From Lolium rigidum (taxonomy: Eukaryota > Streptophyta > Magnoliopsida > Poales > Poaceae), in the NCBI RefSeq assembly GCF_022539505.1, contig NC_061514.1, forward strand, positions 216,031,837-216,095,836: a stretch of 64,000 nucleotides of DNA. Direction: 5' to 3'. A model generated the notes under the pieces. That model was given only the letters and a program-made list of their open reading frames with translations. It was not told the origin of the DNA and did no database searches. The position numbers and the translations under genes were made by a program. How positions within the stretch are numbered: position 1 is the stretch's first letter; every line of letters begins with the position of its first letter. Positions 1 to 12,193 of the stretch are shown here, in pieces.

Positions 1-502
1 TTCCCCTCTCCGGCAGGGTGTCGGAGGTGATCTCCTGAATCCCCCGAGATGGGATTGGCGGCGGCGGCGTCTCTGGAAGGTTTTCCGTATCGTGGCTCTC
101 GGTACTGGGGGTTTCGCGATGAAGACTTTATGTAGGCGGAAGGGTAGGTCAGGGGGTGTCACGAGGGGCCCACACAATAGGCCAGCGCGGCCAGGGCTTG
201 GGCCGCGCTGCCCTGTTGTGTCGCCACCTCGTGGCCCCACTTCGTTTCCTCTTCGGACTTCTGGAAGCTTCGTGGAAAAATAGGCCCCTGGGCGTTGATT
301 TCGTCCAATTCCGAGAATATTTCCTTTGTAGGATTTCTGAAACCAAAAACAGCAGAAAATAGCAACTGGCTCTTCGGCATCTCGTCAATAGGTTAGTGCC
401 GAAAATGCATAATAATGACATATAATGTGTATAAAACATGTGAGTATCATCAATAAAGTAGCATGGAACATAAGAAATTATAGATACGTTTGAGACGTAT
501 CA
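1..502 (-). repeat. A-family LTR, truncated by window edge
   Basis: This is the start-side end of an A-type LTR on the minus strand. It matches the right-hand parts of the LTRs at 2049-3643 and 8587-10178, including the GC-rich tract, the segment reading cgttgatttcgtccaatt, and the terminal gatacgt...acgtatca. It ends with CA at 502. The small ORFs here are GC-rich accidents. The other end and the rest of the element lie outside the window. The LTR is more diverged than the other A copies (for example tagatacgtttgagacg near the end), so it is probably an older insertion. Confidence 0.9.
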
Positions 503-717
503 ATAGCCATCGTGCTTAAAGTTATATATATCTTGCTATCACATAAGTTGTTTGTATTGCTTAGCATAAGTTGTTGGTGCACATAGGTGAACCATAGTAT
601 ATAGGCTTTGGGCTTGACAAAGTAAACGCTAGTTTTATTCCGCATTTGTTAAGCCCATCTCGTAAAAGTTTTAAACCGCCTATTCACCCCCCTCTAGGCG
701 ACATCCGTGTCCTTTCA
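503..717 (+). repeat. Terminal fragment of an unclassified LTR
   Basis: The stretch ends with ctattcacccccctctaggc and then cctttca. This closely resembles the 3' end of LTR X at 30092 (cacccccctctaggtgcgg ... cctttca). I read it as the last ~215 bp of a plus-strand LTR of a related family. Its left part was displaced by the A-type LTR ending at 502. No primer-binding site follows at 718, so it is a 3' LTR, a solo LTR or a truncated copy. No coding sequence is seen. Confidence 0.6.
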
Positions 718-1402
718 ACTTCTCTATTATCAAGGACGGTCGAGGCAACGATTCCTTCACACAAGGTTGGGCCAAACTCCACAACAGCCTGAAGCTCCCA
801 ACAACATCACGAACTAGTCACAACAAGATCTAGGATGAGATGCTCTACCAACTACAAGGACCCCCACAAAGGAGAACTAGGGTTTCCAAGTCCACTAAGG
901 AAAAGTATGGGGATCACAAAATTTCTTGGGTGGATGGGTCGATCTAGCCCTCCTCCTTCGATTCCCCAAGTTTGGGGGGATTTGGTTGGCTAGGGAGGAG
1001 ATTTACTCCATTTGAGCTCAAGAACAATGGATGAGAGAGAAAGTCTTCTTCGTGCTGCTCTCATCTGATTTGAGGAAGAAGAAGAAGGCTCCTCTATTTA
1101 TAGCCCGTACGCTTGGAATAGACGTTGTTGTGTCAGGGGCAGATTATCTGTCCTAAGTTGGCCCGGATGCCCCCCCCGGATATTCCGAGTTAAGTTCTTC
1201 AGCGATTGGGCTAGAAGATCTGGCCCTGTCTTCGGAATATTCCTTTTCGAGGAGAAGGAATATTCCCCTCAACTCTCTAGCTGGGTAACTTGCGAAGTCC
1301 ACTTATGCGGGCCGAAAGTTTTCTTCATGCGGGGGATCGATGGAAAAACCACCCCCCCTAACTCTGCGCGTGAGAAGTCCACTAGAACGGCCCGGTGTGA
1401 GG
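718..1402 (-). repeat. Non-coding LTR-like promoter region
   Basis: This is an intergenic repeat with no credible ORF. Read on the minus strand it carries a clean TATA box (1092-1103) followed by about 375 bp of transcribed-leader-like sequence. Upstream of the TATA box there are several copies of the palindrome GGAATATTCC or its variants (about 1177-1190, 1231-1243, 1255-1266). This is the layout of an LTR U3-R region, but I cannot find its partner or exact ends. Family unknown. Confidence 0.4.
1092..1103 (-). promoter_or_regulatory. TATA box of LTR-like promoter
   Basis: The minus strand reads ggctataaatagagg, a near-consensus plant TATA box. It lies upstream of leader-like sequence running leftwards. 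The GGAATATTCC palindromes sit 75-175 bp upstream of it, where activator sites would be expected. Confidence 0.5.
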
Positions 1403-1981
1403 GTACATTGCCCCTAAGTGTGTTTTTTGTAATTAATGACAATCCTCTATGGACTAATGTTTTCATTGTATTTATATGAAGGAATATTCCATAGGTATTT
1501 CTTCAAGTCCATATGTTGGATTCAAGTGTGGATGCCATGAATATAATGTTATACCTTTGGTATTGGCATCAAGATCATCGATTTGAAGAGAACAATATGA
1601 TATGATCAAGAAGAATAAATGAAGATGGAGTTCTTGCGTGGAACTCAAGTTAGCCATGCTCTAGCTTATGTGTTCAGCAATGAATGGTCAAGATATTACG
1701 CTAGAGCATGAAGAGATACAAGGTTGACCAAGACTAAGAGTGAAGATTGAATTCAAGTTGGTCAACAAATGAAGCGTAAAGATTGTACCACTTTGGATCA
1801 TGTGATCTAGCTTGTGGGCGGTAAGCATTGTCAATTATGCGTCATGAGCTAACCCACTATATATGTGCATTTGTGTTGTCTATGTGGGTTAGGTATCTTT
1901 CCATGGGCATGCATGAAGAGTATGATCTCATATAGCCCATGATGAGAGGATGGCATCAAGCTTGGATGTCATCAAGGTTCT
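1403..1981 (+). repeat. LTR F, first part
   Basis: The sequence starts tgtgagggtacattgcccc and has the look of a plus-strand LTR start. It is cut at 1981 by element B and resumes at 54994. The two flanks of B read gttct (1977-1981) and gttgt (54994-54998), a 5-bp target-site duplication with one mismatch. No protein is encoded. It contains another GGAATATTCC palindrome at 1481-1490. The exact first base (1403 or 1405) is uncertain. Confidence 0.55.
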
Positions 1982-2048
1982 TGGCGAGGGTGCACCTCGG
2001 CAATGCCCACCTTTTGAGGCTTAGGGTTGACGGAATCCTACAGGCTGA

Positions 2049-3643
2049 TGATGCGTGTAGTTGACACGTCCGTTGGGAACCCCAAGAGGAACGTGTGATG
2101 CGCACAGCGGCAAGTTTCCCTCAGTAAGAAACCAAGGTTTAATTGAACCAGTAGGAGTCAAGAAGCACGTTGAAGGTTGATGGCGGCGGGATGTAGTGCG
2201 GCGCAACACCGAGATTCCGGCGCCAACGTGGAACCCGCACAACACAACCAAAGTACTTTGCCCCAACGAAACGAGTGAGGTTGTCAATCTCACCGGCTTG
2301 CTGTAACAAAGGATTAACCGTATTGTGTGGAAGATGATTGTTTGCAAGAAAATAGTAAAACAAGTATTGCAAGTAGATTGTATGCGATGTAAAGAATAGG
2401 ACCGGGGTCCACAGTTCACTAGAGGTGTCTCTCCCATAAGATAAAAGCATGTTGGGTGAACAAATTACGGTCGGGCAATTGACAAATAGAGAGGGCATAA
2501 CAATGCACATACATGTCATGATAAATATAGTGAGATTTAATTGGGCATTACGACAAAGTACATAGACCGCTATCCAAGCATGCATCTATGCCTAAAAAGT
2601 CCACCTTCAGGTTATCATCCGAACCCCTTCCGGTATTAAGTTGCAAAACAACAGACAATTGCATTAAGTATGGTGCGTAATGTAATCAATAACTACATCC
2701 TTAGACATAGCATCAATGTTTTATCCCTAGTGGCAACAAGTACATCCATAACCTTAGAGGTTTCCGTCACTCCCCGCATTCACGGAGACATGAACCCACT
2801 ATCGAGCATAAATACTCCCTCTTGGAGTTAAGAGCGAAAACTTGGCCGAGCCTCTACTAATAACGGAGAGCATGCAAGATCATAAACAACACATAGGTAA
2901 TAACTTGATAATTAACATAACATAGTATTCTCTATCCATCGGATCCCGACAAACACAACATATAGTATTACGGATAGATGATCTTGATCATGTTAGGCAG
3001 CTCACAAGATCCGACAATGAAGCACAATGAGGAGAAGACAACCATCTAGCTACCGCTATGGACCCATAGTCCAGGGGTGAACTACTCACTCATCACTCCG
3101 GAGGCGACCATGGCGGTGAAGAGTCCTCCGGGAGATGAATCCCCTCTCCGGCAGGGTGCCGGAGGAGATCTCCAGAATCCCCCGAGATGGGATTGGCGGC
3201 GGCGGCGTCTCAGTAAGGTTTTCCGTATCGTGGCTCTCGGTACTAGGGGTTTCGCAACGGAGGCTTTAAGTAGGCGGAAGGGCAACGCGAGGGGCCACAC
3301 GAGGGCCCCACACGCCAGGCTGGCGCGGCCAAGACCTAGGCCACGCCGCCCTAGTGTGGCGGTGCCTCGTGGCCCCACTTCGACTCCCCTTCGGTCTTCT
3401 GGAAGCTTCGTGGCAAAATAGGACCCTGGGCGTTGATTTCGTCCAATTCCGAGAATATTTCGTTACTAGGATTTACGAAACCAAAAACAGCGAAAAACGA
3501 CGAATCGGCTCTTCGGCATCTTGTTAATAGGTTAGTTCCGTGAAAATGCACGAATATGACATAAAGTGTGCATAAAACATGTAGATATCATCAATAATGT
3601 GGCATGGAACATAAGAAATTATCGATACGTCGGAGACGTATCG
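2049..3643 (-). repeat. A1 3' LTR
   Basis: This 1595-bp LTR starts tgatgcgtgtag and ends acgtatcg on the plus strand; the usual terminal CA has become CG. It matches 8587-10178 along its length. It contains a GC-rich tract around 3130-3420 and the TATA-like cttaaagcc on the minus strand near 3265-3275. ORFs called across it are not genes. Confidence 0.92.
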
Positions 3644-6190
3644 GCATCCCCAAGCTTAGTTCCGCTCGTCCCGAGCGAGTAAAACGATAACAAAGATAAT
3701 TTCTGAAGTGACATGCCATCATAACCTTGATCATACTATTTGTAAACATATGTAATGAATGCAGCGATCAAAACAATGGTAATGACATGAGTAAACAAGT
3801 GAATCATAAAGCAAAGACTTTTCATGAATACTACTTTAAGACAAGCATCAATAAGTCTTGCATAAGAGTTAACTCATAAAGCAATAAATCAAAGTAAAGG
3901 TATTGAAGCAACACAAAGGAAGATTAAGTTTCAGCGGTTGCTTTCAACTTGTAACATGTATATCTCATGGATAATTGTCAACATAGAGTAATATAACAAC
4001 TGCAATATGCAAGTATGTAGGAATCAATGCACAGTTCACACAAGTGTTTGCTTCTTGAGGTGGAGAAAATAGGTGAACTGACTCAACATAAAAGTAAAAG
4101 AATGGTCCTTCAAAGAGGAAAGCATCGATTGCTATATTTGTGCTAGAGCTTTTATTTTGAAAACATGAAACAATTTTGTCAACGGTAGTAATAAAGCATA
4201 TGAGTTATGTAAATTATATCTTACAAGTTGCAAGCCTCATGCATAGTATACTAATAGTGCCCGCACCTTGTCCTAATTAGTTTGGACTACCGGATCATTG
4301 CAATACACATTTTTTAACCAAGTGTCACAATGGGGTACCTCCATGCCTCCTGTACAAAGGTCTAAGGAGAAAGCTCGCACTTTGGATTTCTCGCTTTTGA
4401 TTATTCTCAACTTAGACATCCATACCGGGACAACATGGACAACAGATAATGGACTCCTCTTTAATGCATAAGCATGTGGCAACAATTATTATTCTCATAT
4501 GAGATTGAGGATATATGTCCAAAACTGAAACTTCCACCATGAATCATGGCTTTAGTTAGCGGCCCAATGTTCTTCTCTAACAATATGTATGCTCCAACCA
4601 TTAAGGTGGTAGATCTCTCTTACTTCGGACAAGACGGACATGCATAGCAACTCACATGATATTCAACAAAGAATAGTTGATGGCGTCCCCGAAGCATGGT
4701 TATCGCACAACAAGCAACTTAATAAGAGATAAAGTGCATAAGTACATATTCAATACCACAATAGTTTTTAAGCTATTTGTCCCATGAGCTATATATTGTA
4801 AAGGCGAATGATGGAATTTTAAAGGTAGCACTCAAGCAATTTACTTTGGAATGGCGGAGAAATACCATGTAGTAGGTAGGTATGGTGGACACAAATGGCA
4901 TAGTGGTTGGCTCAAGGATTTTGGATGCATGAGAAGTATTCCCTCTCGATACAAGGTTTAGGCTAGCAAGGTTTATTTGAAACAAACACAAGGATGAACG
5001 GTGCAGCAAAACTCACATAAAAGACATATTGCAAACATTATAAGACTCTACACCGTCTTCCTTGTTGTTCAAAACTCAATACTAGAAATTATCTAGACTT
5101 AAGAGAAACCAAATCTGCAAACCAAATTAGCAAGGTCTATGTGTTTCTTCATTAATGGGTGCAAAGTATATGATGCAAGAGCTTAAACATGAGCACAACA
5201 ATTGCCAAGTATCAAATTATCCAAGACATTTTATAATTACTACGTGTAGCATTTTCCAATTCCAACCGTATACCAATTTAACGAAGAAGAAACTTCGCCA
5301 TGAATATTATGAGTAAAGCCTAAGGACATACTTGTTCATATGCAACAGCGGAGCGTGTCTCTCTCCCATACAGTGAATGCTAGGATCCATTTTATTCAAA
5401 CAAAAACAAAAACAAAAACAAACCGACGCTCCAAGCAAAGCACATAAGATGTGACGGAATAAAAATATAGTTTCGGGGAGGAACCCGATAATGTTGTCGA
5501 TGAAGAAGGGGATGCCTTGGGCATCCCCAAGCTTAGACGCTTGAGTCTTCTTAGAATATGCAGGGGTGAACCACCGGGGCATCCCCAAGCTTAGAGCTTT
5601 CACTCTCCTTGATCATATTGCATCATACTCCTCTCTTGATCCTTGAAAACTTCCTCCACACCAAACTCGAAACAACTCATTAGAGGGTTAGTGGACAATA
5701 AAAATTAACATGTTTAGAGGTGACACAATCATTCTTAACACTTCTGTACATTGCATAAAGCTACTGGACATTAATGGATCAAAGAAATTCATCCAACATA
5801 GCAATAAAGGCAATGCGAAATAAAAGGCAGAATCTGTCAAAACAGAACAGTCCGTAAAGATGGATTTTATTGAGGCACCAGACTTGCTCAAATGAAAATG
5901 CCCAAATTGAATGAAAGTTGCGTACATATCTGAGGATCACTCACGTAAATTGGCTTAATTTTCTGAGTTACCTACAAAGAATTAGACCCAGATTCGTGAC
6001 AGCAAAGAAATCTATTTCTGCGCAGTAATCCAAATCTAGTATTCACTTTACTATCAAAGACTTTACTTGGCACAACAAAACACAAAAATAAGATAAGGAG
6101 AGGTTGCTACAGTAGTAAACAACTTCCAAGACTCAAATATAAAACAAAGTGCTGTAGTAAAAACATGGGTTGTCTCCCATAAGCGCTTTT
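3644..6190 (-). other. A1 shared 3' non-coding module
   Basis: This is about 2.5 kb with no convincing ORF on either strand. It begins at the polypurine tract next to the LTR (minus strand ctaagcttggggatgc, 3644-3659). Near-identical copies lie at 12194-14760, 31863-34400, 39230-41790 and 49570-52125, always in this position. It carries two more copies of the polypurine motif at 5521-5536 and 5579-5594, one overlapping a 9-bp-stem hairpin (5508-5528). It is AT-rich with many short tracts. Conservation across elements with different coding parts suggests a cis function such as RNA packaging or priming; that is inference. Confidence 0.8.
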
Positions 6191-6226
6191 CTTTAACGCC
6201 TTTCAGCTAGGCGCAGAAAGTGTATA

Positions 6227-8335
6227 TCAAGTAACATCAAGAGATGAAGCATCAACATCATAATTTGTTCTAATAATAGAATCATAAGGTAACTTCATTC
6301 TCTTTCTAGGGAAATGTTCCATACCTTTCTTGAGAGGAAATTGATATTTAATATTACCTTCCCTCATATCAATAGTAGCACCAACGGTTCGAAGAAAAGG
6401 TCTTCCCAATATAATGGGGCAAGATGCATTGCATTCAATATCCAAGACAACAAAATCAACGGGGACAAGGTTATTGTTAACCATAATATGAACATTATCA
6501 ACTCTCCCCAAAGGTTTCTTTTTAGCATTATCAGCGAGATTAACATCCAAATAACAATTTTTCAATGGTGGCAAGTCAAGCATATCATAGACTTTCTTAG
6601 GCATAACGAAATACTTGCACCAAGATCACATAAAGCATTACAATCAAAATCATTGACCCTCATTTTAATGATGGGCTCCCAACCATCCTCTAGCTTTCTA
6701 GGAATAGAAGTTTCAAGTTTTAGTTTCTCTTCTCTAGCTTTTATGAGAGCATTTGTAATATGTTTTGTGAAAGCCAAGTTTACAGCGCTAGGATTGGGGC
6801 TCTTAGAAAGTTTTTGTAAGAACTTTATAACTTCAGAGATGTGGCAATCATCAAAATATAAATCATTACAATCTAAAGCAATGGGATTATCATCCCCAAG
6901 GTTGGAAAAAATTTCAGCAGTTTTATCACAGAGCGGTTTCAGCAGTTTTAGCAGTTTCGGGTAATTTTGCGCGCTTTGCACTAGGAGTAGAAACATTGCC
7001 AACACCAATTATTTTATCATTGATAGTAGGAGGTGCAGCAACATGTGAATCATTAGCATTGCTAGTGGTGGTAATAGTCCAAACTTTAGCTACATTTTTC
7101 TCTTTAGCTAGTTTTTCATTTTCTTCTCTATCCCACCTAGCACGTAGTTCAGCCATTAATCTTATATTCTCATTAATTCTAACTTGGATGGCATTTGCTG
7201 TAGTAACAATTTTATTTTCTATATCCTCAGGTTTAGCAGCCATTTTATTAATTAAAGAAGATTGTGACGTAGACATGTATGAGATTCGGTTTTCAGCATT
7301 TGCAAGTTTAGTTTGCAACCCAGAAATCTCCATATTCAGATTTTCAAGTTGATTTCCTATATTCTTCAACAAGGTAGATTGTTCATTCATAGTTTTAGTA
7401 AACAATTTATTTTGCTCATATTATGATTGCATGAAGCTCTTGGTGGATCTTTCAATTTCTAACATCTTTTCCTCATTAGGTGAAACATATCTACCATAAG
7501 AGTTACCATTAGCAGGATATGGCCTAGAATTTTGAGCAACCAATGAAGCTAACGGAACATTATTAGGATCAACATTAGTCCTACCATTCACCAGACATAG
7601 ACATAATAGCATCAATCTTATCATTCAAGGAAGAGGATTCTTCAACAGAATTTACCTTCTTACCTTGTGGAGCTCTTTCCGTGTGCCATTCAGAGTAATT
7701 AATCATCATATTATCAAGAAGCTTTGTAGCCGCCCCCAAGGTGATGGACATAAAGGTACCTCCAGCAGCTGAATCCAATAAATTCCGCGAAGAAAAATTT
7801 AGTCCTGCATAGAAGGTTTGGATGATCATCCAAGTAATCAGTCCATGGGTTGGGCAATTTTTAACCAAAGATTTCATTCTTTCCCAAGCTTGAGCAACAT
7901 GTTCATTATCCAATTGTTTAAAATTCATTATGCTACTTCTCAAAGATATAATTTTAGCAGGGGGATAATATCTACCAATAAAGGCATCCTTGCATTTAGT
8001 CCAGGAATCAATACTATTCTTAGGCGAGAGATAGCAACCAATCTTTAGCTCTTCCTCTTAATGAGAAAGGAAACAATTTCAATTTAATAATATCACCATC
8101 TACATCCTTATACTTTTGCATTTCACATAGTTCAACAAAATTATTGAGATGGGCAGCAAGCATCATCAAAACTAACACCGAGAAAATTGCTCTCGCATAA
8201 CAAGATTCGAGTAAAGCGAGGTTTAATTTCAAAGAATTCTGCTGTAGTAGCAGGTGGAGCAATAGGTGTGCATAGGAAATCATTATTATTTGTGGTTGTG
8301 AAGTCACACAACTTAGTATTTTCAGGGGTGGCCAT
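6227..8335 (-). pseudogene. A1 gag-protease, frameshifted
   Basis: Coding runs right to left. It starts near 8335 (MATPENTKLCDF). The gag core follows: NFVELCEMQKYKD around 8110-8140, then FKQLDNEHVAQAWERMKSLV and QTFYAGLN at 7943-7581, an Athila-type retrotransposon gag domain. A coiled-coil segment follows (7405-6926), then an aspartic protease with DLGAS in the usual D-T/S-G position (7008-6562) and the downstream ILGRPFLRT motif (6604-6227). Several frame changes interrupt it. The reading ends near 6227 with no polymerase after it. Elements of this size normally continue into pol, so the loss is family-wide, as A2 shows. Some frame changes may be consensus errors. Confidence 0.85.
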
Positions 8336-8559
8336 TTTAGCAGTAGTAAATAAAGCAAACTAGATAAAATAAATGCAAGTAAACTAATTTTTTTGTGTTT
8401 TTGATATAGAGTGCAAGACAGTAAATAAAGTAAAGCTAGCAACTAATTTTTTTGTGTTTGATATAATGCAGCAAACAAAGTAGTAAATAAAATAAAGCAA
8501 GACAAAAACAAAGTAAAGAGATTGGGAAGTGGAGACTCCCCTTGCAGCGTGTCTTGATC

Positions 8560-8576
8560 TCCCGACAACGGCGCCG
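8560..8576 (-). other. A1 primer-binding site (tRNA-Asp type)
   Basis: The plus strand reads tcccgacaacggcgccg, nearly the 3' end of plant tRNA-Asp (ccccggcaacggcgcca). The element's RNA, on the minus strand, would pair with that tRNA. It lies 10 bp inside the 5' LTR, which starts at 8587. Two mismatches to the tRNA are visible. Confidence 0.8.
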
Positions 8577-8586
8577 GAAATTTGCT

Positions 8587-10178
8587 TGATGCGTGTAGTT
8601 GACACGTCCGTTGGGAACCCCAAGAGGAAGGTGTGATGCGCACAACGGCAAGTTTCCCTCGCAAGAAACCAAGGTTTAATCGAACCAGTAGGAGTCAAGA
8701 AGCACGTTGAAGGTTGATGGCGGCGGGATGTAGTGCGGCGCAACACCGGAGATTCCGGCGCCAACGTGGAACCTGCACAACACAACCAAAGTACTTTGCC
8801 CCAACGAAACGAGTGAGGTTGTCAATCTCACCGGCTTGCTTTGTAACAAAGGATTAACCGTATTGTGTGGAAGATGATTGTTTGCAAGAAAACGATAAAA
8901 CAAGTATTGCAGTAGATTGTATGCGATGTAAAGAATAGGACCGGGGTCCACAGTTCACTAGAGGTGTCTCTTCCATAAGATAAAAGCATGTTGGGTGAAC
9001 AAATTACAGTCGGGCAATTGACAAATAGAGAGGGCATAACAATGCACATACATGTCATGATAAATATAGTGAGATTTAATTGGGCATTACGACAAAGTAC
9101 ATAGACCGCTATCCGACATGCATCTATGCCTAAAAAGTCCACCTTCGAGTTATCATCCGAACCCCTTCCAGTATTAAGTTGCAAAACAACAGACAATTGC
9201 ATTAAGTATGGTGCGTAATGTAATCAATAACTACATCCTTAGACATAGCATCAATGTTTTATCCCTAGTGGCAACATTACATCCATAACCTTAGAGGTTT
9301 CCGTCACTCCCCGCATTCACGGAGACATGAACCCACTATCGAGCATAAATACTCCCTCTTGGAGTTAAGAGCGTAAACTTGGCCGAGCCTCTACTAATAA
9401 CGGAGAGCATGCAAGATCATAAACAACACATAGGTAATAACTTGATAATTAACATAACATAGTATTCTCTATCCATCGGATCCCGACAAACACAACATAT
9501 AGTATTACGGATAGATGATCTTGATCATGTTAGGCAGCTCACAAGATCCGACAATGAAGCACAATGAGGAGAAGACAACCATCTAGCTACTGCTATGGAC
9601 CCATAGTCCAGGGGTGAACTACTCACTCATCACTCCGGAGGCGACCATGGCGGTGAAGAGTCCTCCGGGAGATGAATCCCCTCTCCGGCAGGGTGCCGGA
9701 GGAGATCTCCGGAATCCCCCGAGATGGGATTGGCGGCGGCGGCGTCTCGATAAGGTTTTCCGTATCGTGGCTCTCGATCGCGGGGGTTTCGCGACGGAGG
9801 CTTTAAGTAGGCGGAAGGGCAACGCGAGGGGCCACACGAGGGCCCCACACTCCAGGCTGGCGCGGCCAAGACCTAGGCCGCGCCGCCCTAGTGTGGCGGC
9901 GCCTCGTGGCCCCACTTCGACTCCCCTTCGGTCTTCTGGAAGCTTCGTGGCAAAATAGGACCCTGGGCGTTGATTTCGTCCAATTACGAGAATATTTCGT
10001 TACTAGGATTTCTGAAACCAAAAACAGCAGAAAACAACAACTGGCTCTTCGGCATCTTGTTAATAGGTTAGTTCCAGAAAATGCACGAATATGACATAAA
10101 GTGTGCATAAAACATGTAGATATCATCAATAATGTGGCATGGAACATAAGAAATTATCGATACGTCGGAGACGTATCA
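8587..10178 (-). repeat. A1 5' LTR
   Basis: This 1592-bp LTR starts tgatgcgtgtag and ends gacgtatca. It is followed by the target duplication gctga and then by the continuation of B's LTR (gctgacacgagacatcc). This is the copy that would drive transcription leftwards. Confidence 0.92.
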
Positions 10179-10183
10179 GCTGA

Positions 10184-10599
10184 CACGAGACATCCGATAC
10201 CAAACAGACAAGGAGAGAGATTTACCCAGGTTCAGGGCCCTCGATGAGGTAAAACCCTTACTTCTTGCTTGTCTGATCTTGATTATCGAATATATCGAGT
10301 TACAATGGGGTAGTCGAAGGCTATGACTAAGATCTCGTCGAGAGGCTAAGATTCTAATGACCTAGCTCTAGACTTGCGATGAATCTATCTGTTGTGATTG
10401 TATGTCCCTTGGCAGACCCTTTCATGGCCCTTATATTGTAGGCCAGGTCCCGAGAGTTCTGTCCGGGTTCGACTAAGTTACAAAGAGCTCTATTTCTAAT
10501 CATTTCTTGTTTAACGTCTTCTTACCTTGTTCATCAAGAACCCTTCTTCGGAACCGACGTATTGATCCACCTTGGTCGATAGATGATCTTCATGGGCCC
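10184..10599 (-). repeat. Element B 3' LTR, middle piece
   Basis: This is LTR sequence of B between A1 and A3. It matches 47605-47854 plus 54767-54920 at the other end of B, including aaccaaacagac-like and ccgacgtattgatccacc segments. It ends at the A3 target duplication ggccc (10595-10599). No genes. Confidence 0.85.
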
Positions 10600-12193
10600 T
10601 GATGCGTGTAATTGACACGTCCGTTGGGAACCCCAAGAGGAAGGTGTGATGCGCACAGCGGCAAGTTTCCCTCAGTTAGAAACCAAGGTTTAATCGAACC
10701 AGTAGGAGTCAAGAAGCACGTTGAAGGTTGATGGCGGCGGGATGTAGTGCAGCACAACACCAGAGATTCCGGCGCCAACGTGGAACCTGCACAACACAAC
10801 CAAAGTACTTTGCCCCAACGAAACAAGTGAGGTTGTCAATCTCACCGGCTTGCTGTAACAAAGGATTAACCGTATTGTGTGGAAGATGATTGTTTGCAGA
10901 GAAAACGAGTAAAACAAGTATTGCGACAGATTAGTATTTCAAGTATAAGAGAATGGACCGGGGTCCACGGTTCACTAGAGGTGTCTCTCCCATAAGATAA
11001 AAGCATGTTGGGTGAACAAATTACAATCGGGCAATTGACAAATAGAGAGGGCATAACAATGCACATACATGTCATGATAAGTACAGTGAGATTTAATTGG
11101 GCATTACGACAAAGTACATAGACCGCCATCCAACTGCATCTATGCCTAAAAAGTCCACCTTCAGGTTATCATCCGAACTCCCTCCAGTATTAAGTTGTAA
11201 AACAACAGACAATTGCATTAAGTATAGTGCGTAATGTAATCAACAACTACATCCTTAGACATAGCATCAATGTTTTATCCCTAGTGGCAACAGCACAACA
11301 CAACCTTAGGGGTTTCTGTCACTCCCCGGATATCAATGGAGGCATGAACCCACTATCGAGCATAAATACTCCCTCTTGGAGTTACTAGCATCAACTTGGC
11401 AGAGCCTCTACTAATAACGGAGAGCATGCAAGATCATAAACAACACATAGGTAATAACTTGATAATTAACATAACATGGTATTCTCTATCCATCGGATCC
11501 CGACAAACACAACATATAGAATTACGAGATAGATGATCTTGATCATGTTAGGCAGCTCACAAGATCCAACAATGAAGCACAATGAGGAGAAGACAACCAT
11601 CTAGCTACCGCTATGGACCCATAGTCCAGGGGTGAACTACTCACTCATCACTCCGGAGGCGACCATGGCGGTGAAAAGTCCTCCGGGAGATGAATCCCCT
11701 CTCCCGGCAGGGTGCCGGAGGAGATCTCCGAATCCCCGAGATGGGATTGGCGGCGGCGGCGTCTCCGGAAGGTTTTCCGTATCGTGGTTCTTCGCATCGG
11801 GGGTTTCGCGATGGAGGCTATAAGTAGGCGGAAGGGCGAGTCGGAGGGCCGACGAGGGCCCACACCATAGGGCGGCGCGGGCCCCCTCCGGCCGCGCGGC
11901 CCTATGGTGGCGGCGCCTCGTCGCCCCACTTCGTATCCCTTTCGGTCTTCCGGAAGCTTCGTGAAAAAATAGGACCTCGGGCGTTGATTTCGTCCAATTC
12001 CGAGAATATTTCGTTACTAGGATTTCTGAAACCAAAAACAGCAGAAAACAGACAATCGGCTCTTCGGCATCTTGTTAATAGGTTAGTTCCGGAAAATGCA
12101 CGAATATGACATAAAGTGTGCATAAAACATGTAGATATCATCAATAATGTGGCATGGAACATAAGAAATTATCGATACGTCGGAGGCGTATCA
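10600..12193 (-). repeat. A3 3' LTR
   Basis: This is a 1594-bp LTR, tgatgcgtgtaa to ggcgtatca. It matches 15707-17304. On the minus strand it carries the TATA-like cttatagcc near 11815-11825, a better match than the equivalent site in A1. Confidence 0.92.

Larger units (their letters stand above)
2049..10178 (-). mobile_element. Element A1: non-autonomous Athila-like gypsy element
   Basis: This is a complete element on the minus strand, flanked by the perfect 5-bp duplication gctga (2044-2048 and 10179-10183). LTRs are 2049-3643 and 8587-10178. The internal region holds a primer site complementary to the tRNA-Asp 3' end, a gag-protease coding region, and about 2.5 kb of non-coding sequence up to the polypurine tract. 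There is no reverse transcriptase, RNase H or integrase, so mobility needs enzymes from elsewhere. The gag and DLGAS-type protease resemble the Athila lineage. Resemblance to the Triticeae family called Sabrina is from memory and tentative. Confidence 0.9.

Noticed and set aside
92..439. Small Arg/Pro/Gly-rich ORFs in A-type LTRs (also at 3077-3421, 9614-9958, 16747-17197 and similar)
   Set aside because: They lie in the GC-rich tract of the LTR, occur on both strands and in several frames, and vary by frame between copies. They are composition artefacts.
5508..5528. microRNA precursor
   Set aside because: The stem is only 9 bp with a 3-base loop, far too short for a plant microRNA precursor.
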